Part shown: one piece after another, positions 1 to 5,417 of the stretch | Numbering within the stretch: the stretch's first letter is position 1 | Layout of the letters: every line of letters starts with the position of its first letter | Assembly: GCA_030590745.1 (NCBI GenBank) | Contig: JAUVCS010000078.1 | Location: 1-5,434 of the forward strand | Source: Desulfuromusa sp. | Lineage (GTDB): Bacteria; Desulfobacterota; Desulfuromonadia; Desulfuromonadales; Geopsychrobacteraceae | DNA: 5,434 nt | Reading direction: 5' to 3' | Notes under the pieces: generated by a model | What the model was told of the DNA's origin: nothing | Database searches by the model: none | Seen by the model: the letters and a program-made list of their open reading frames with translations, nothing else | Program-made: the position numbers and the translations under genes

Positions 1-299
1 AGGCGAACCCCCTGTTCTTTCAGCGCTGCAATGGTTGCTTCGATATCATCCACCTCATAAGCGATGTGGTGAGTTCCCTCCCCTTTTTTCTCAATGAAAA
101 TAGCGACCGGTGAATCATCCGCAGTTGGTTCTAATAGTTCAATCCGGCTTTCACCAATTTCAAGAAAGGCAACTTTGACTTTTTGTTCAGCAACTTCCTC
201 AGTTCCCTCAAAGGTCATTCCCAGTTGATCACGGTAAAAAGGGATGGCTGTTTCGAGATTTTTAACGGCGATACCGATGTGGTTGATTTTTTTTAGCAT
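1..299 (-). CDS. mce: Methylmalonyl-CoA epimerase, N-terminal part (cut by window edge)
   Basis: I translated this gene by hand from the ATG at 299-297; 99 codons are present and the rest lies beyond position 1. The product begins MLKKINHIGIAVKNLETAI and belongs to the glyoxalase/VOC superfamily. Epimerases of this family use a divalent metal to interconvert (R)- and (S)-methylmalonyl-CoA, linking the mutase to the carboxylation or decarboxylation step. Visible family marks are His7 in the first beta strand (NHIGIAV), Glu54 in RIELLEP at the usual second-ligand position, and the GTHHIAYEV strand (residues 75-83) holding the next metal histidine. The last ligand, a C-terminal Glu, would lie outside the window. 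A strong AAGGAG Shine-Dalgarno 6 bases before the ATG supports the start. The gene follows mutase and meaB on the same strand, but a GxxExxY gene and two repeat elements separate it from meaB. Family assignment is confident. Confidence 0.93.
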   Translation of the reverse strand, partial: MLKKINHIGIAVKNLETAIPFYRDQLGMTFEGTEEVAEQKVKVAFLEIGESRIELLEPTADDSPVAIFIEKKGEGTHHIAYEVDDIEATIAALKEQGVR

Positions 300-315
300 T
301 GTTGACTCCTTTTTT
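300..315 (-). promoter_or_regulatory. Shine-Dalgarno of epimerase, abutting repeat element A
   Basis: On the minus strand the bases before the epimerase ATG read AAAAAAGGAGTCAACA, with AAGGAG 6 bases upstream of the start. The element A terminus (CTCTCCGTT) ends directly before this run, so the translation signal of the gene is immediately next to a pyrimidine-rich element arm. Confidence 0.75.
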
Positions 316-442
316 AACGGAGAGACGCTGAGAAGGAGAGTTGGAGAGAAAGTCAAAGTCAAAATCTTTTTTTAAGGTTTGAAAATATAAAAAAGAGATT
401 TTGTTTTTCTCAGCGTTCTCTCTGTCTCAGCGTCTCTCCGTT
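316..442. repeat. Intergenic hairpin element, copy A (complete)
   Basis: This is a 127 bp imperfect inverted repeat. The left terminus AACGGAGAGACGCTGAGA (316-333) is perfectly complementary to TCTCAGCGTCTCTCCGTT (425-442), 18 of 18 bases. Inside are purine-rich arms with repeated GGAGAG units, then an AT-rich core whose flanks (AAAATCTTTTTT and AAAAAAGAGATTTT) can also pair, so almost the whole unit could fold as one long hairpin. From 342 to 450 it matches copy B at 108 of 109 positions. It encodes no protein. It resembles non-autonomous dispersed repeats of the REP/MITE kind, but I cannot place it in a named family. Confidence 0.85.
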
Positions 443-466
443 GAAAGTTTTTTTCAAACGTAAATC

Positions 467-541
467 CTATGGAAAATTATTCATGACCCTGAGAAATCAA
501 TTTTTGATATATTTCTCACCCAAGTCGATAATCAGACAGAA
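467..541 (-). pseudogene. Decayed 3' end of a second GxxExxY gene
   Basis: The last 24 or so codons of a GxxExxY gene survive here. Reading the minus strand toward the TAG at 469-467 gives LIIDLGEKYIKN, then an in-frame TGA (497-499), then FLRVMNNFP. The intact neighbour ends GLIINFGEKYIKNGFHRVVNNFP. The TGA replaces the Gly codon after KN. Over 72 aligned bases there are 14 differences, so the two copies are old relatives. Upstream coding sequence is missing and the fragment joins the truncated arm of element B near 541-550. The sequence after its stop (TAG, about 24 bases, element terminus) matches that after the intact gene, so gene tail and element form a repeated unit of about 217 bp. 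Confidence 0.85.
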
Positions 542-544
542 TTA

Positions 545-659
545 CAGAGTGGGAGAGGTGGAGAGAAAGTCAAAGTCAAAATCGTTTTTTAAGGTTTGAA
601 AATATAAAAAAGAGATTTTGTTTTTCTCAGCGTTCTCTCTGTCTCAGCGTCTCTCCGTT
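545..659. repeat. Intergenic hairpin element, copy B (one arm truncated)
   Basis: The right terminus TCTCAGCGTCTCTCCGTT (642-659) and the whole core match copy A, with a single mismatch (T367 versus G584) over 109 bp. The opposite arm is shortened and altered: where copy A has its AACGGAGAGACGC terminus, this copy reads CAGAGTGGGAGAGG and runs into the GxxExxY remnant. The 300-686 gap is thus element A, gene remnant, element B and a short spacer. No other gene is visible in it. Confidence 0.82.
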
Positions 660-686
660 GAAAGTTTATTTTTCGAACGTAAATCA

Positions 687-1094
687 CTATGGAAAATTAT
701 TCACAACCCGGTGAAATCCGTTTTTGATATATTTTTCCCCAAAATTAATAATGAGACCAAGTGGAATATCCATCAAGCGCAGATAAGTCAACAATTGTGC
801 GTGAAAGATCGGGTTGAATTTTTCAACGCTTTTTACTTCAATAATAATCGTATTGTTTACAAATAGATCAAGAATCAGGGGCTTTTTCAGGTTGCAACCT
901 TTGTAATGAATTGAAATCGGTTTTTGCCTTTCAATTGCCATATTACGTAGTTTGAGTTCATGAACCAAGGCTTCTTCATAAACAGCTTCAAGAAGTCCCG
1001 GCCCACCCATAATCTGGTGAACTTCAATTGCGGAATCAAGAATTTGCCCACTCAATGAATTGAGAATTTCGATTTTCTCTGCGTTTCTCTCCAT
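687..1094 (-). CDS. GxxExxY-family protein (PD-(D/E)XK nuclease fold)
   Basis: The 135-residue product has the naming motif as GLLEAVY (residues 33-39). It also has the conserved core of the family: LDLFVNNTIIIEVKSVE (75-91) supplies Asp76 and Glu86-x-Lys88, fitting a PD-(D/E)XK nuclease active site, and HAQLLTYLRL (98-107) is the conserved Gln-containing helix. Length is normal for the family (TIGR04256/PF13366, from memory). Its biological role is unknown to me, and nuclease activity is inferred from the fold only. The ATG at 1094 follows a GGAGAGGGGGAGAG run that acts as Shine-Dalgarno. Both this run and the first codons (MERNAEK) come from a hairpin-element arm. The gene starts 22 bp after meaB, is visibly AT-richer than the mutase and GTPase genes, and interrupts a metabolic cluster. 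It looks like an acquired passenger carried with repeats. Confidence 0.9.
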   Translation of the reverse strand: MERNAEKIEILNSLSGQILDSAIEVHQIMGGPGLLEAVYEEALVHELKLRNMAIERQKPISIHYKGCNLKKPLILDLFVNNTIIIEVKSVEKFNPIFHAQLLTYLRLMDIPLGLIINFGEKYIKNGFHRVVNNFP

Positions 1095-1114
1095 CTCTCC
1101 CCCTCTCCGTTAAA
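1071..1114. repeat. Half element (copy E): arm carrying the GxxExxY start
   Basis: Read on the minus strand this begins CTTTTAACGGAGAGG, identical over 15 bases to the mutase-proximal end of copy C (2350-2336). It continues as purine-rich GGAGAG/GCAGAG sequence to AAAATC, as in the other arms. No core or second arm follows; instead the reading frame of the GxxExxY gene begins inside it at 1094. It starts two bases after the meaB stop codon. Confidence 0.75.
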
Positions 1115-1116
1115 AG

Positions 1117-2094
1117 TTAATGTCTTTTGAACGCTTCCAGTAATCGTCTGGATGCAGTACTTGGAGTTGTTATTCCGGTTGCAACGCTGGTTTGGATCTG
1201 ATCTACCATGGCGGCGACATTTTTATCGTGGAGAAACAGCTCTTTCAGGTCGTCCATCACCAGGGTCCACATCCAGTCGGTTGCTTGAAGGCGGCGTTTT
1301 TCCACAAATTCACCGTGGTGCTTCATGGTGGCGACAAAATCGAGAATCATCTGCCAGACTTCATCAACCCCCTGATTATGGAGGGCGCTGCAGAGAAGTG
1401 CCGGAACCTGCCAGTGGTAGCTTTTGGGGGTGAGAAGGTGGAGGGCGTTGACATATTGCTGTCTTGCCAGTTCTGCACGGGGGCGGTTGTCTCCTTCGGC
1501 TTTATTGATCAAAATCGCATCGGCGATCTCCATCACCCCTTTTTTGATCCCCTGCAGTTCATCCCCGGCATTTGCCAGTTGGAGTAACAGAAAGAAATCA
1601 ACCATCGAGGCAACGGTAATTTCTGACTGACCAACTCCGACGGTTTCAACAATGATGATATCGTAGCCGGCGGCCTCACAGAGCAACATGGTCTCACGGG
1701 TTTTACGGGCAACTCCACCGAGGGTTGTCCCTGCAGGGGAGGGGCGGATAAAGGCATTTTTCTCCCGCGCCAGTTCCTCCATGCGGGTTTTATCCCCTAA
1801 AATTGATCCACCGGAGAGTTGTGAGGAAGGGTCAACGGCAAGGATGGCGATTTTGTGCCCCTGTTGCAGCAGTTTCATCCCAAATACCTCAATGAAGGTA
1901 CTTTTTCCGACCCCGGGGACCCCGGAAATACCAATTCTGATAGCGTTTTCAGTGTCGGGGAGGAGATTATCAAGCAGCTCAGCCGCAGCTTTTGTATGGT
2001 CAGGACTGCGGCTTTCGATCAAGGTGATCGCCTTGGCAAGGGAGCGGATATTGCCGGAACGGACGTCATCTGCAAGTTTTTTGATATTTGTCAA
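1117..2094 (-). CDS. meaB: Methylmalonyl-CoA mutase-associated GTPase MeaB (ArgK/MMAA type)
   Basis: This 325-residue G3E-type GTPase binds the adenosylcobalamin-dependent mutase. In known members it gates cofactor loading and protects the mutase from inactivation. The P-loop is GVPGVGKS (58-65), followed by VDPSS (87-91), the ETVGVGQSE segment (150-158) that takes the place of the usual G3 DxxG, and the guanine-specificity motif as NKAE (197-200) where Asp is more usual. The C-terminal helical part (about 260-325) matches the dimerisation region of the family, and the length is typical. The start is TTG (2094-2092): no ATG or GTG occurs in frame upstream before a stop near 2158, and the protein from here begins with the family-typical LADDVRSGNIRSLAKAITLIES. 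Only a weak AGG lies about 8 bases upstream. It follows the mutase across 261 bp filled by element C. Confidence 0.95.
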   Translation of the reverse strand: MTNIKKLADDVRSGNIRSLAKAITLIESRSPDHTKAAAELLDNLLPDTENAIRIGISGVPGVGKSTFIEVFGMKLLQQGHKIAILAVDPSSQLSGGSILGDKTRMEELAREKNAFIRPSPAGTTLGGVARKTRETMLLCEAAGYDIIIVETVGVGQSEITVASMVDFFLLLQLANAGDELQGIKKGVMEIADAILINKAEGDNRPRAELARQQYVNALHLLTPKSYHWQVPALLCSALHNQGVDEVWQMILDFVATMKHHGEFVEKRRLQATDWMWTLVMDDLKELFLHDKNVAAMVDQIQTSVATGITTPSTASRRLLEAFKRH

Positions 2095-2115
2095 AGTTTG
2101 TACCTGTGAGGAATG

Positions 2116-2349
2116 TTTTAACGGAGAGGCGCAGAGTTGGAGAGACGGAGAGGAAAATCAAAATCTTAAATTTAGCCACCACCAGAAGTAGGCGCCTTTA
2201 AGCGAGACACCAAGGAAAAACAAAAATCTTTTTTGGGTTTTAAAACCTTAAAAAACACTTTTGACTTTGGTTGTCTTGGCGACCTTGGTGGCTATTGTAT
2301 GGTTTTGACCTTCTCTCCAACTCTCCTTCTCTCCGCCTCTCCGTTAAAA
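2116..2349. repeat. Intergenic hairpin element, copy C (outer element, interrupted)
   Basis: The outer termini are perfectly inverted over 16 bases: TTTTAACGGAGAGGCG at 2116-2131 and CGCCTCTCCGTTAAAA at 2334-2349. Arms with GGAGAG repeats follow on both sides (to about 2172 and from about 2295). The usual AT-rich core is replaced by a second inverted-repeat element at 2173-2294. The terminus sits 6 bases after the mutase stop codon. The arm sequence (GGCG rather than GACGC) groups C with half-element E rather than with A, B and D. The mutase-meaB gap contains nothing else that I can identify. Confidence 0.82.
2173..2294. repeat. Nested inverted-repeat element with AGCCACCA ends
   Basis: The ends TAGCCACCA (2173-2181) and TGGTGGCTA (2286-2294) are perfect inverted repeats of 9 bases. 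Inside them come GACACCAAGG and CTTGGCGACCTTGG, related arms built on a CACCAAGG/CCTTGGTG unit. The core (about 2214-2270) read in reverse complement contains TTTTTTAAGGTTTTAAAA followed by A-rich sequence and ATTTTTGTTTTTC, closely matching the core of copy D at 4569-4626. It therefore shares its core, but not its arms, with the AACGGAGAG elements. No clear target-site duplication beyond a possible TA was seen. Confidence 0.78.
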
Positions 2350-2355
2350 GTGGTT

Positions 2356-4494
2356 TTACTTGCCCTCAATCGCATCCAGGGTCTGTCCACCAGAGACGAT
2401 GATTGAAGTTCCTGGGCCGAAAATCTTTTTTGCCCCGGCGGCAGTGAGGGCAGGGTAATCCTGGCGTGGAATAACCCCGCCGCAGACGACGGTAATGTCA
2501 TTCGCCCCTAATTTTTTCAGTTCAGCGATCAACTGGGGAACCAGGGTTTTGTGTCCGGCAGCGAGGCTGGAAACCCCAACCACATGCACATCGTTTTCAA
2601 CGGCCATTTTAGCGGTTTCTTCGGGGGTCTGAAAGAGGGGACCGACATCGACATCGAAACCGATATCGGCGTAGGCGGTGGCGACCACTTTGGCTCCACG
2701 GTCGTGACCGTCCTGACCCATTTTAGCAATCAAGATTCTGGGACGACGTCCTTCCTTGGCAGCAAAGTCATCAACCCGTTTTTTTAATTCAGTAAAGTCA
2801 TTATCCTGATTCACAACTGATCCGTAGGCTCCTGAAACAAGTTTGATTTCAGCCCGATGTCGGCCAAAAGTTTTTTCCATAGCGTCAGATATCTCACCAA
2901 TTGAGGCACGCAAACGGGCTGCTTTAACGCTGAGATCAAGAAGATTTTCCGTCCCATTTTCGCAGGCTGTGGTGATATTCTCAAGGGCTTTCTGACATGC
3001 TGCTTCATCCCGTTCGGCACGCATTTTATTGAGCCGGGCAATCTGCGATTTACGCACGGCAGCATTATCAACATCGAGAACTTCAATCTCATCTTCTTCT
3101 GCCAATTGGTATTTATTGACCCCGACAATAACATCCCGGCCACTATCGATGGCAGCCTGTTTTTTTGCGGCTGATTCCTCAATCCGTAACTTCGGCATTC
3201 CTGTTTCAATTGCTTTGGTCATTCCACCCAGATCTTCAATCTCTTTGAGAATTTTTTGTGCTTCCTCAATCAGTGAATTGGTCAGTGATTCTACATAATA
3301 GGAGCCACCGAGGGGATCGACAACATTACAGATGCCCGATTCTTCCTGGATGACCAGTTGGGTATTACGGGCAATTCTGGCACTGTGATCAGTTGGCAGA
3401 GCAATCGCTTCATCCAGAGCATTGGTATGGAGTGACTGGGTTCCACCGAGAATTGCTGCCAGTGCTTCGATGGTGGTCCGGACGACATTATTATAGGGAT
3501 CCTGTTCGGTGAGTGACCATCCCGAAGTTTGACAGTGGGTTCGCAGCATTGATGATTTGGGATTTTTGGGACTGAACTCACTCATCATTTCTGCCCATAG
3601 ATAGCGTGCTGCCCGCAATTTTGAGGCTTCCATGAAAAAATTCATCCCGATGGCAAAAAAGAACGAGAGACGCGGTGCAAAAGCATCGACATCCAATCCT
3701 TTCTTGACCGCAGCACGAACATATTCAAGACCATCGGCCAGAGTAAATGCCAGCTCCAGGGCATTGTTAGCCCCTGCTTCCTGAATATGGTACCCGGAAA
3801 TTGAGATAGAATTGAACTTCGGCATGTTCTGGCTGGTGAATTCAATAATATCACCAATGATCCGCATTGATGGTGCTGGTGGATATATATAGGTATTACG
3901 AACCATGAACTCTTTAAGGATATCGTTCTGGATCGTTCCGGCCAGCTTTTCCTGACTGACCCCCTGCTCTTCAGCAGCGACAATATAGTTGGCCAGAATG
4001 GGGAGGACGGCACCGTTCATGGTCATGGAGACGGAAACTTTATCTAAAGGGATGCTGTCGAAAAGAATTTTCATGTCCTCGACAGAATCGATTGCAACCC
4101 CAGCTTTGCCGACATCCCCGACAACCCGAGGGTGGTCAGAGTCGTAGCCACGATGGGTCGCCAGGTCAAAGGCAACGGAAAGTCCTTGCTGCCCTGCAGC
4201 CAGATTCCGTTTATAGAAAGCGTTTGATTCTTCAGCGGTGGAGAAACCGGCATATTGACGTACCGTCCAGGGGCGACCGGCATACATGGTTGCCATTGGT
4301 CCACGGATGAACGGGGCATAACCGGGGATGGTGTCGGTATATTTAAGGTTGGCGGTGTCGGCTGCGGTGTAAAGGGGTTTAACGCTGATCCCTTCTGCCG
4401 TGTCCCATTTGAAATTGGAAAGGTCGTCGGTTTTTTTCTCTTTTTTTGCCTGGACGTCCCAATCGGCAAGATTTTTCTTCTCAAAACTGCTCAT
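2356..4494 (-). CDS. scpA: Methylmalonyl-CoA mutase, adenosylcobalamin-dependent, single chain
   Basis: The 712-residue enzyme interconverts (R)-methylmalonyl-CoA and succinyl-CoA by a radical carbon-skeleton rearrangement. Length and layout match the homodimeric type (E. coli Sbm/ScpA is similar) and the catalytic chain of two-subunit enzymes: a substrate-binding barrel from about 40 to 550 and a C-terminal B12-binding domain from about 583 to 712. All key residues of the Propionibacterium enzyme have counterparts: Tyr81 in YAGF (Tyr89), Arg199 in [10 protein letters not shown] (Arg207), Tyr235-His236 in [10 protein letters not shown] (Tyr243-His244), and Lys591, Asp595 and His597 in [10 protein letters not shown] (Lys604, Asp608, His610). 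The last is the DxHxxG motif giving base-off, His-on cobalamin. The ATG at 4494 has an AAGGGAG ribosome site about 10 bases upstream. It is flanked by element C downstream and element D upstream. No defect is visible. Confidence 0.98.
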   Translation of the reverse strand: MSSFEKKNLADWDVQAKKEKKTDDLSNFKWDTAEGISVKPLYTAADTANLKYTDTIPGYAPFIRGPMATMYAGRPWTVRQYAGFSTAEESNAFYKRNLAAGQQGLSVAFDLATHRGYDSDHPRVVGDVGKAGVAIDSVEDMKILFDSIPLDKVSVSMTMNGAVLPILANYIVAAEEQGVSQEKLAGTIQNDILKEFMVRNTYIYPPAPSMRIIGDIIEFTSQNMPKFNSISISGYHIQEAGANNALELAFTLADGLEYVRAAVKKGLDVDAFAPRLSFFFAIGMNFFMEASKLRAARYLWAEMMSEFSPKNPKSSMLRTHCQTSGWSLTEQDPYNNVVRTTIEALAAILGGTQSLHTNALDEAIALPTDHSARIARNTQLVIQEESGICNVVDPLGGSYYVESLTNSLIEEAQKILKEIEDLGGMTKAIETGMPKLRIEESAAKKQAAIDSGRDVIVGVNKYQLAEEDEIEVLDVDNAAVRKSQIARLNKMRAERDEAACQKALENITTACENGTENLLDLSVKAARLRASIGEISDAMEKTFGRHRAEIKLVSGAYGSVVNQDNDFTELKKRVDDFAAKEGRRPRILIAKMGQDGHDRGAKVVATAYADIGFDVDVGPLFQTPEETAKMAVENDVHVVGVSSLAAGHKTLVPQLIAELKKLGANDITVVCGGVIPRQDYPALTAAGAKKIFGPGTSIIVSGGQTLDAIEGK

Positions 4495-4536
4495 TGGTAT
4501 GTTTCTCCCTTGGTTGGAAATAAAATCAAAAGCTTT

Positions 4537-4658
4537 AACGGAGAGACGCGGAGAAGGAGAGTTGGAGAGAAAGCCAAAATCGTTTTTTAAGGTTTTAAAA
4601 GCATAAAAAAGAGATTTTGTTTTTCTCAGCGTTCTCTCTGTCTCTGCGTCTCTCCGTT
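4537..4658. repeat. Intergenic hairpin element, copy D (complete)
   Basis: This 122 bp unit starts AACGGAGAGACGCGGAGA (4537-4554) and ends TCTCTGCGTCTCTCCGTT (4641-4658), inverted with one mismatch in 18. The arm and core closely follow copies A and B, including GTTTTTCTCAGCGTTCTCTC, but the core centre reads AAGGTTTTAAAAGCAT rather than AAGGTTTGAAAATAT. This makes it the copy most like the nested element in C. It fills most of the 209 bp between the regulator and the mutase. The rest (4495-4536 and 4659-4703) shows the mutase ribosome site and no clear promoter or terminator. Confidence 0.85.
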
Positions 4659-4703
4659 GAATATGTTTCTTTTAGACCTGGCTGCTGGTCATAAATTTTT
4701 ATC

Positions 4704-5264
4704 TCAGCGGGTTACGACCGCTAGAACCTGTACCGTTTCACCCTCTTTGGAGAGGAGGCGGTGTTTGACGGTGGAGTCAAAATAGACGGCATCACCCTCT
4801 TCCAGGGTGAAGCGTTCATCATCAAGAATAATTTCAGCTGTGCCACTGACAATCAGGAGAAACTCTTCCCCTTCATGATTGTAGAGGGTCTCCTCCTGGG
4901 CCCGTTCGGTGACGGTGAGGAAAAATGGCTCCATCTTTTTATTTTTTTTCCGGAAAGAGAGGGCTTCGTAGGTGTATCCGTGCTTACTGCCATCTTTGGA
5001 AATAACCCGACTGACGATACGGCGCTCGTTATGGCGAACAATTTCGTAGCGTGATGATCCTTCTTCCTCTTCAAAGAAATAACTCATCTTCACATCGAAG
5101 AAGCGGGCAATCTTGGACAGGGTTGCGATTGGCGGTGAAACGTTATTATTTTCAATCTGCGAAATAAGAGCCGGGGAGAAGCCGGTTTCATTGGCAACAT
5201 CCTGCAAAGTCAGTTTTCGTTCTTTGCGCAGCATTTTTATTTTTTGACCAATATTAAATTCCAT
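4704..5264 (-). CDS. XRE-family transcriptional regulator with C-terminal cupin domain
   Basis: From the ATG at 5264 the product is 186 residues. Residues 6-60 form an XRE-type helix-turn-helix (IGQKIKMLRKERKLTLQDVA, then the recognition-helix region SPALISQIENN at 30-40, then ATLSKIARFFDV). After a linker of acidic and charged sequence, a small beta-barrel cupin occupies about 115-184, with motif 1 HEGEEFLLIVSG (His130, Glu134) and motif 2 GDAVYFDSTVKH (His168). These could bind a metal or small ligand. Such proteins are usually local regulators that sense a metabolite. As first gene before mutase and meaB on the same strand, it probably controls this cluster and perhaps itself, but the ligand cannot be read from sequence. 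A longer frame opens with TTG at 5315, but that codon lies at or before the predicted transcription start, so I prefer the ATG. No strong Shine-Dalgarno precedes it. Confidence 0.88.
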   Translation of the reverse strand: MEFNIGQKIKMLRKERKLTLQDVANETGFSPALISQIENNNVSPPIATLSKIARFFDVKMSYFFEEEEGSSRYEIVRHNERRIVSRVISKDGSKHGYTYEALSFRKKNKKMEPFFLTVTERAQEETLYNHEGEEFLLIVSGTAEIILDDERFTLEEGDAVYFDSTVKHRLLSKEGETVQVLAVVTR

Positions 5265-5301
5265 ACAAATTTCTATAGCCTGTGGGAAATGATAGATTTT
5301 A

Positions 5302-5312
5302 GGGAGTTTCTC
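5302..5312. promoter_or_regulatory. Small inverted repeat at the predicted transcription start
   Basis: The minus strand reads GGAGAAACTCC here, a 4-base inverted repeat around AAA, right at the predicted start site and just downstream of the -10 box. The position would suit an operator for autoregulation by the XRE/cupin protein, but the repeat is short and could be chance. Confidence 0.25.
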
Positions 5313-5318
5313 CAATTT

Positions 5319-5347
5319 CGTATAGCGGACGTGTCGAAAAATGTCAA
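5319..5347 (-). promoter_or_regulatory. Sigma-70-type promoter of the regulator (probable cluster promoter)
   Basis: On the minus strand a perfect -35 TTGACA (5347-5342) is followed by a 17 bp spacer and a -10 TATACG (5324-5319, 4 of 6 matches). Transcription should begin around 5311-5313, leaving a leader of about 48 bases before the ATG at 5264. This is the only convincing promoter seen in the window, so the regulator and possibly the whole cluster would be expressed from it. Confidence 0.7.
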
Positions 5348-5358
5348 CTGCAATTTTT

Positions 5359-5417
5359 ATTGTTAATAAATATTTATCGTCAGCTGGATGCCGTCACAGG
5401 GGATTTGAATTAACAAT
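5359..5417. promoter_or_regulatory. AT-rich upstream region with paired inverted motifs
   Basis: Upstream of the -35 box lies ATAAATATTTAT (5366-5377), a perfect 12-base palindrome. There is also a 9-base inverted pair, ATTGTTAAT at 5359-5367 and ATTAACAAT at 5409-5417. These could be regulator sites or an AT-rich UP region. In AT-rich sequence such matches also arise by chance, and whether a divergent gene begins beyond 5434 cannot be seen. Confidence 0.25.

Noticed and set aside
316..659. CRISPR-like array suggested by two near-identical repeats.
   Set aside because: There are only two units of over 100 bp with a gene remnant between them, and no regular short repeat-spacer pattern or cas gene.
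618..866. Plus-strand open frame of 82 codons beginning in element B.
   Set aside because: It is antisense to the 3' half of the GxxExxY gene and its protein is low-complexity. The minus-strand gene has clear family motifs.
1192..1587. Plus-strand open frames overlapping the MeaB gene, and similar ones over the mutase (for example 1688-2191, 4092-4310).
   Set aside because: They are antisense shadows of well-conserved genes, with no family resemblance and no ribosome sites that stand out.
2165..2300. Target-site duplication around the nested element.
   Set aside because: The flanks (TTAAATT and TTGTATG) share nothing beyond a possible TA that is already part of the inverted termini.
4676..4700. 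Possible terminator hairpin GACC-TGGCTGCT-GGTC followed by T-rich sequence.
   Set aside because: The stem is only 4 pairs with an 8-base loop, and on the coding (minus) strand no T run follows it.
4495..4703. A cobalamin riboswitch before the B12-dependent mutase.
   Set aside because: No B12-box-like sequence or long leader was found; the gap is mostly element D.
5265..5315. Longer regulator reading frame starting at TTG 5315 (17 extra residues).
   Set aside because: The TTG lies just downstream of the -10 box, at or before the predicted transcription start, has no ribosome site, and the extra residues do not fit the usual start of an XRE domain.
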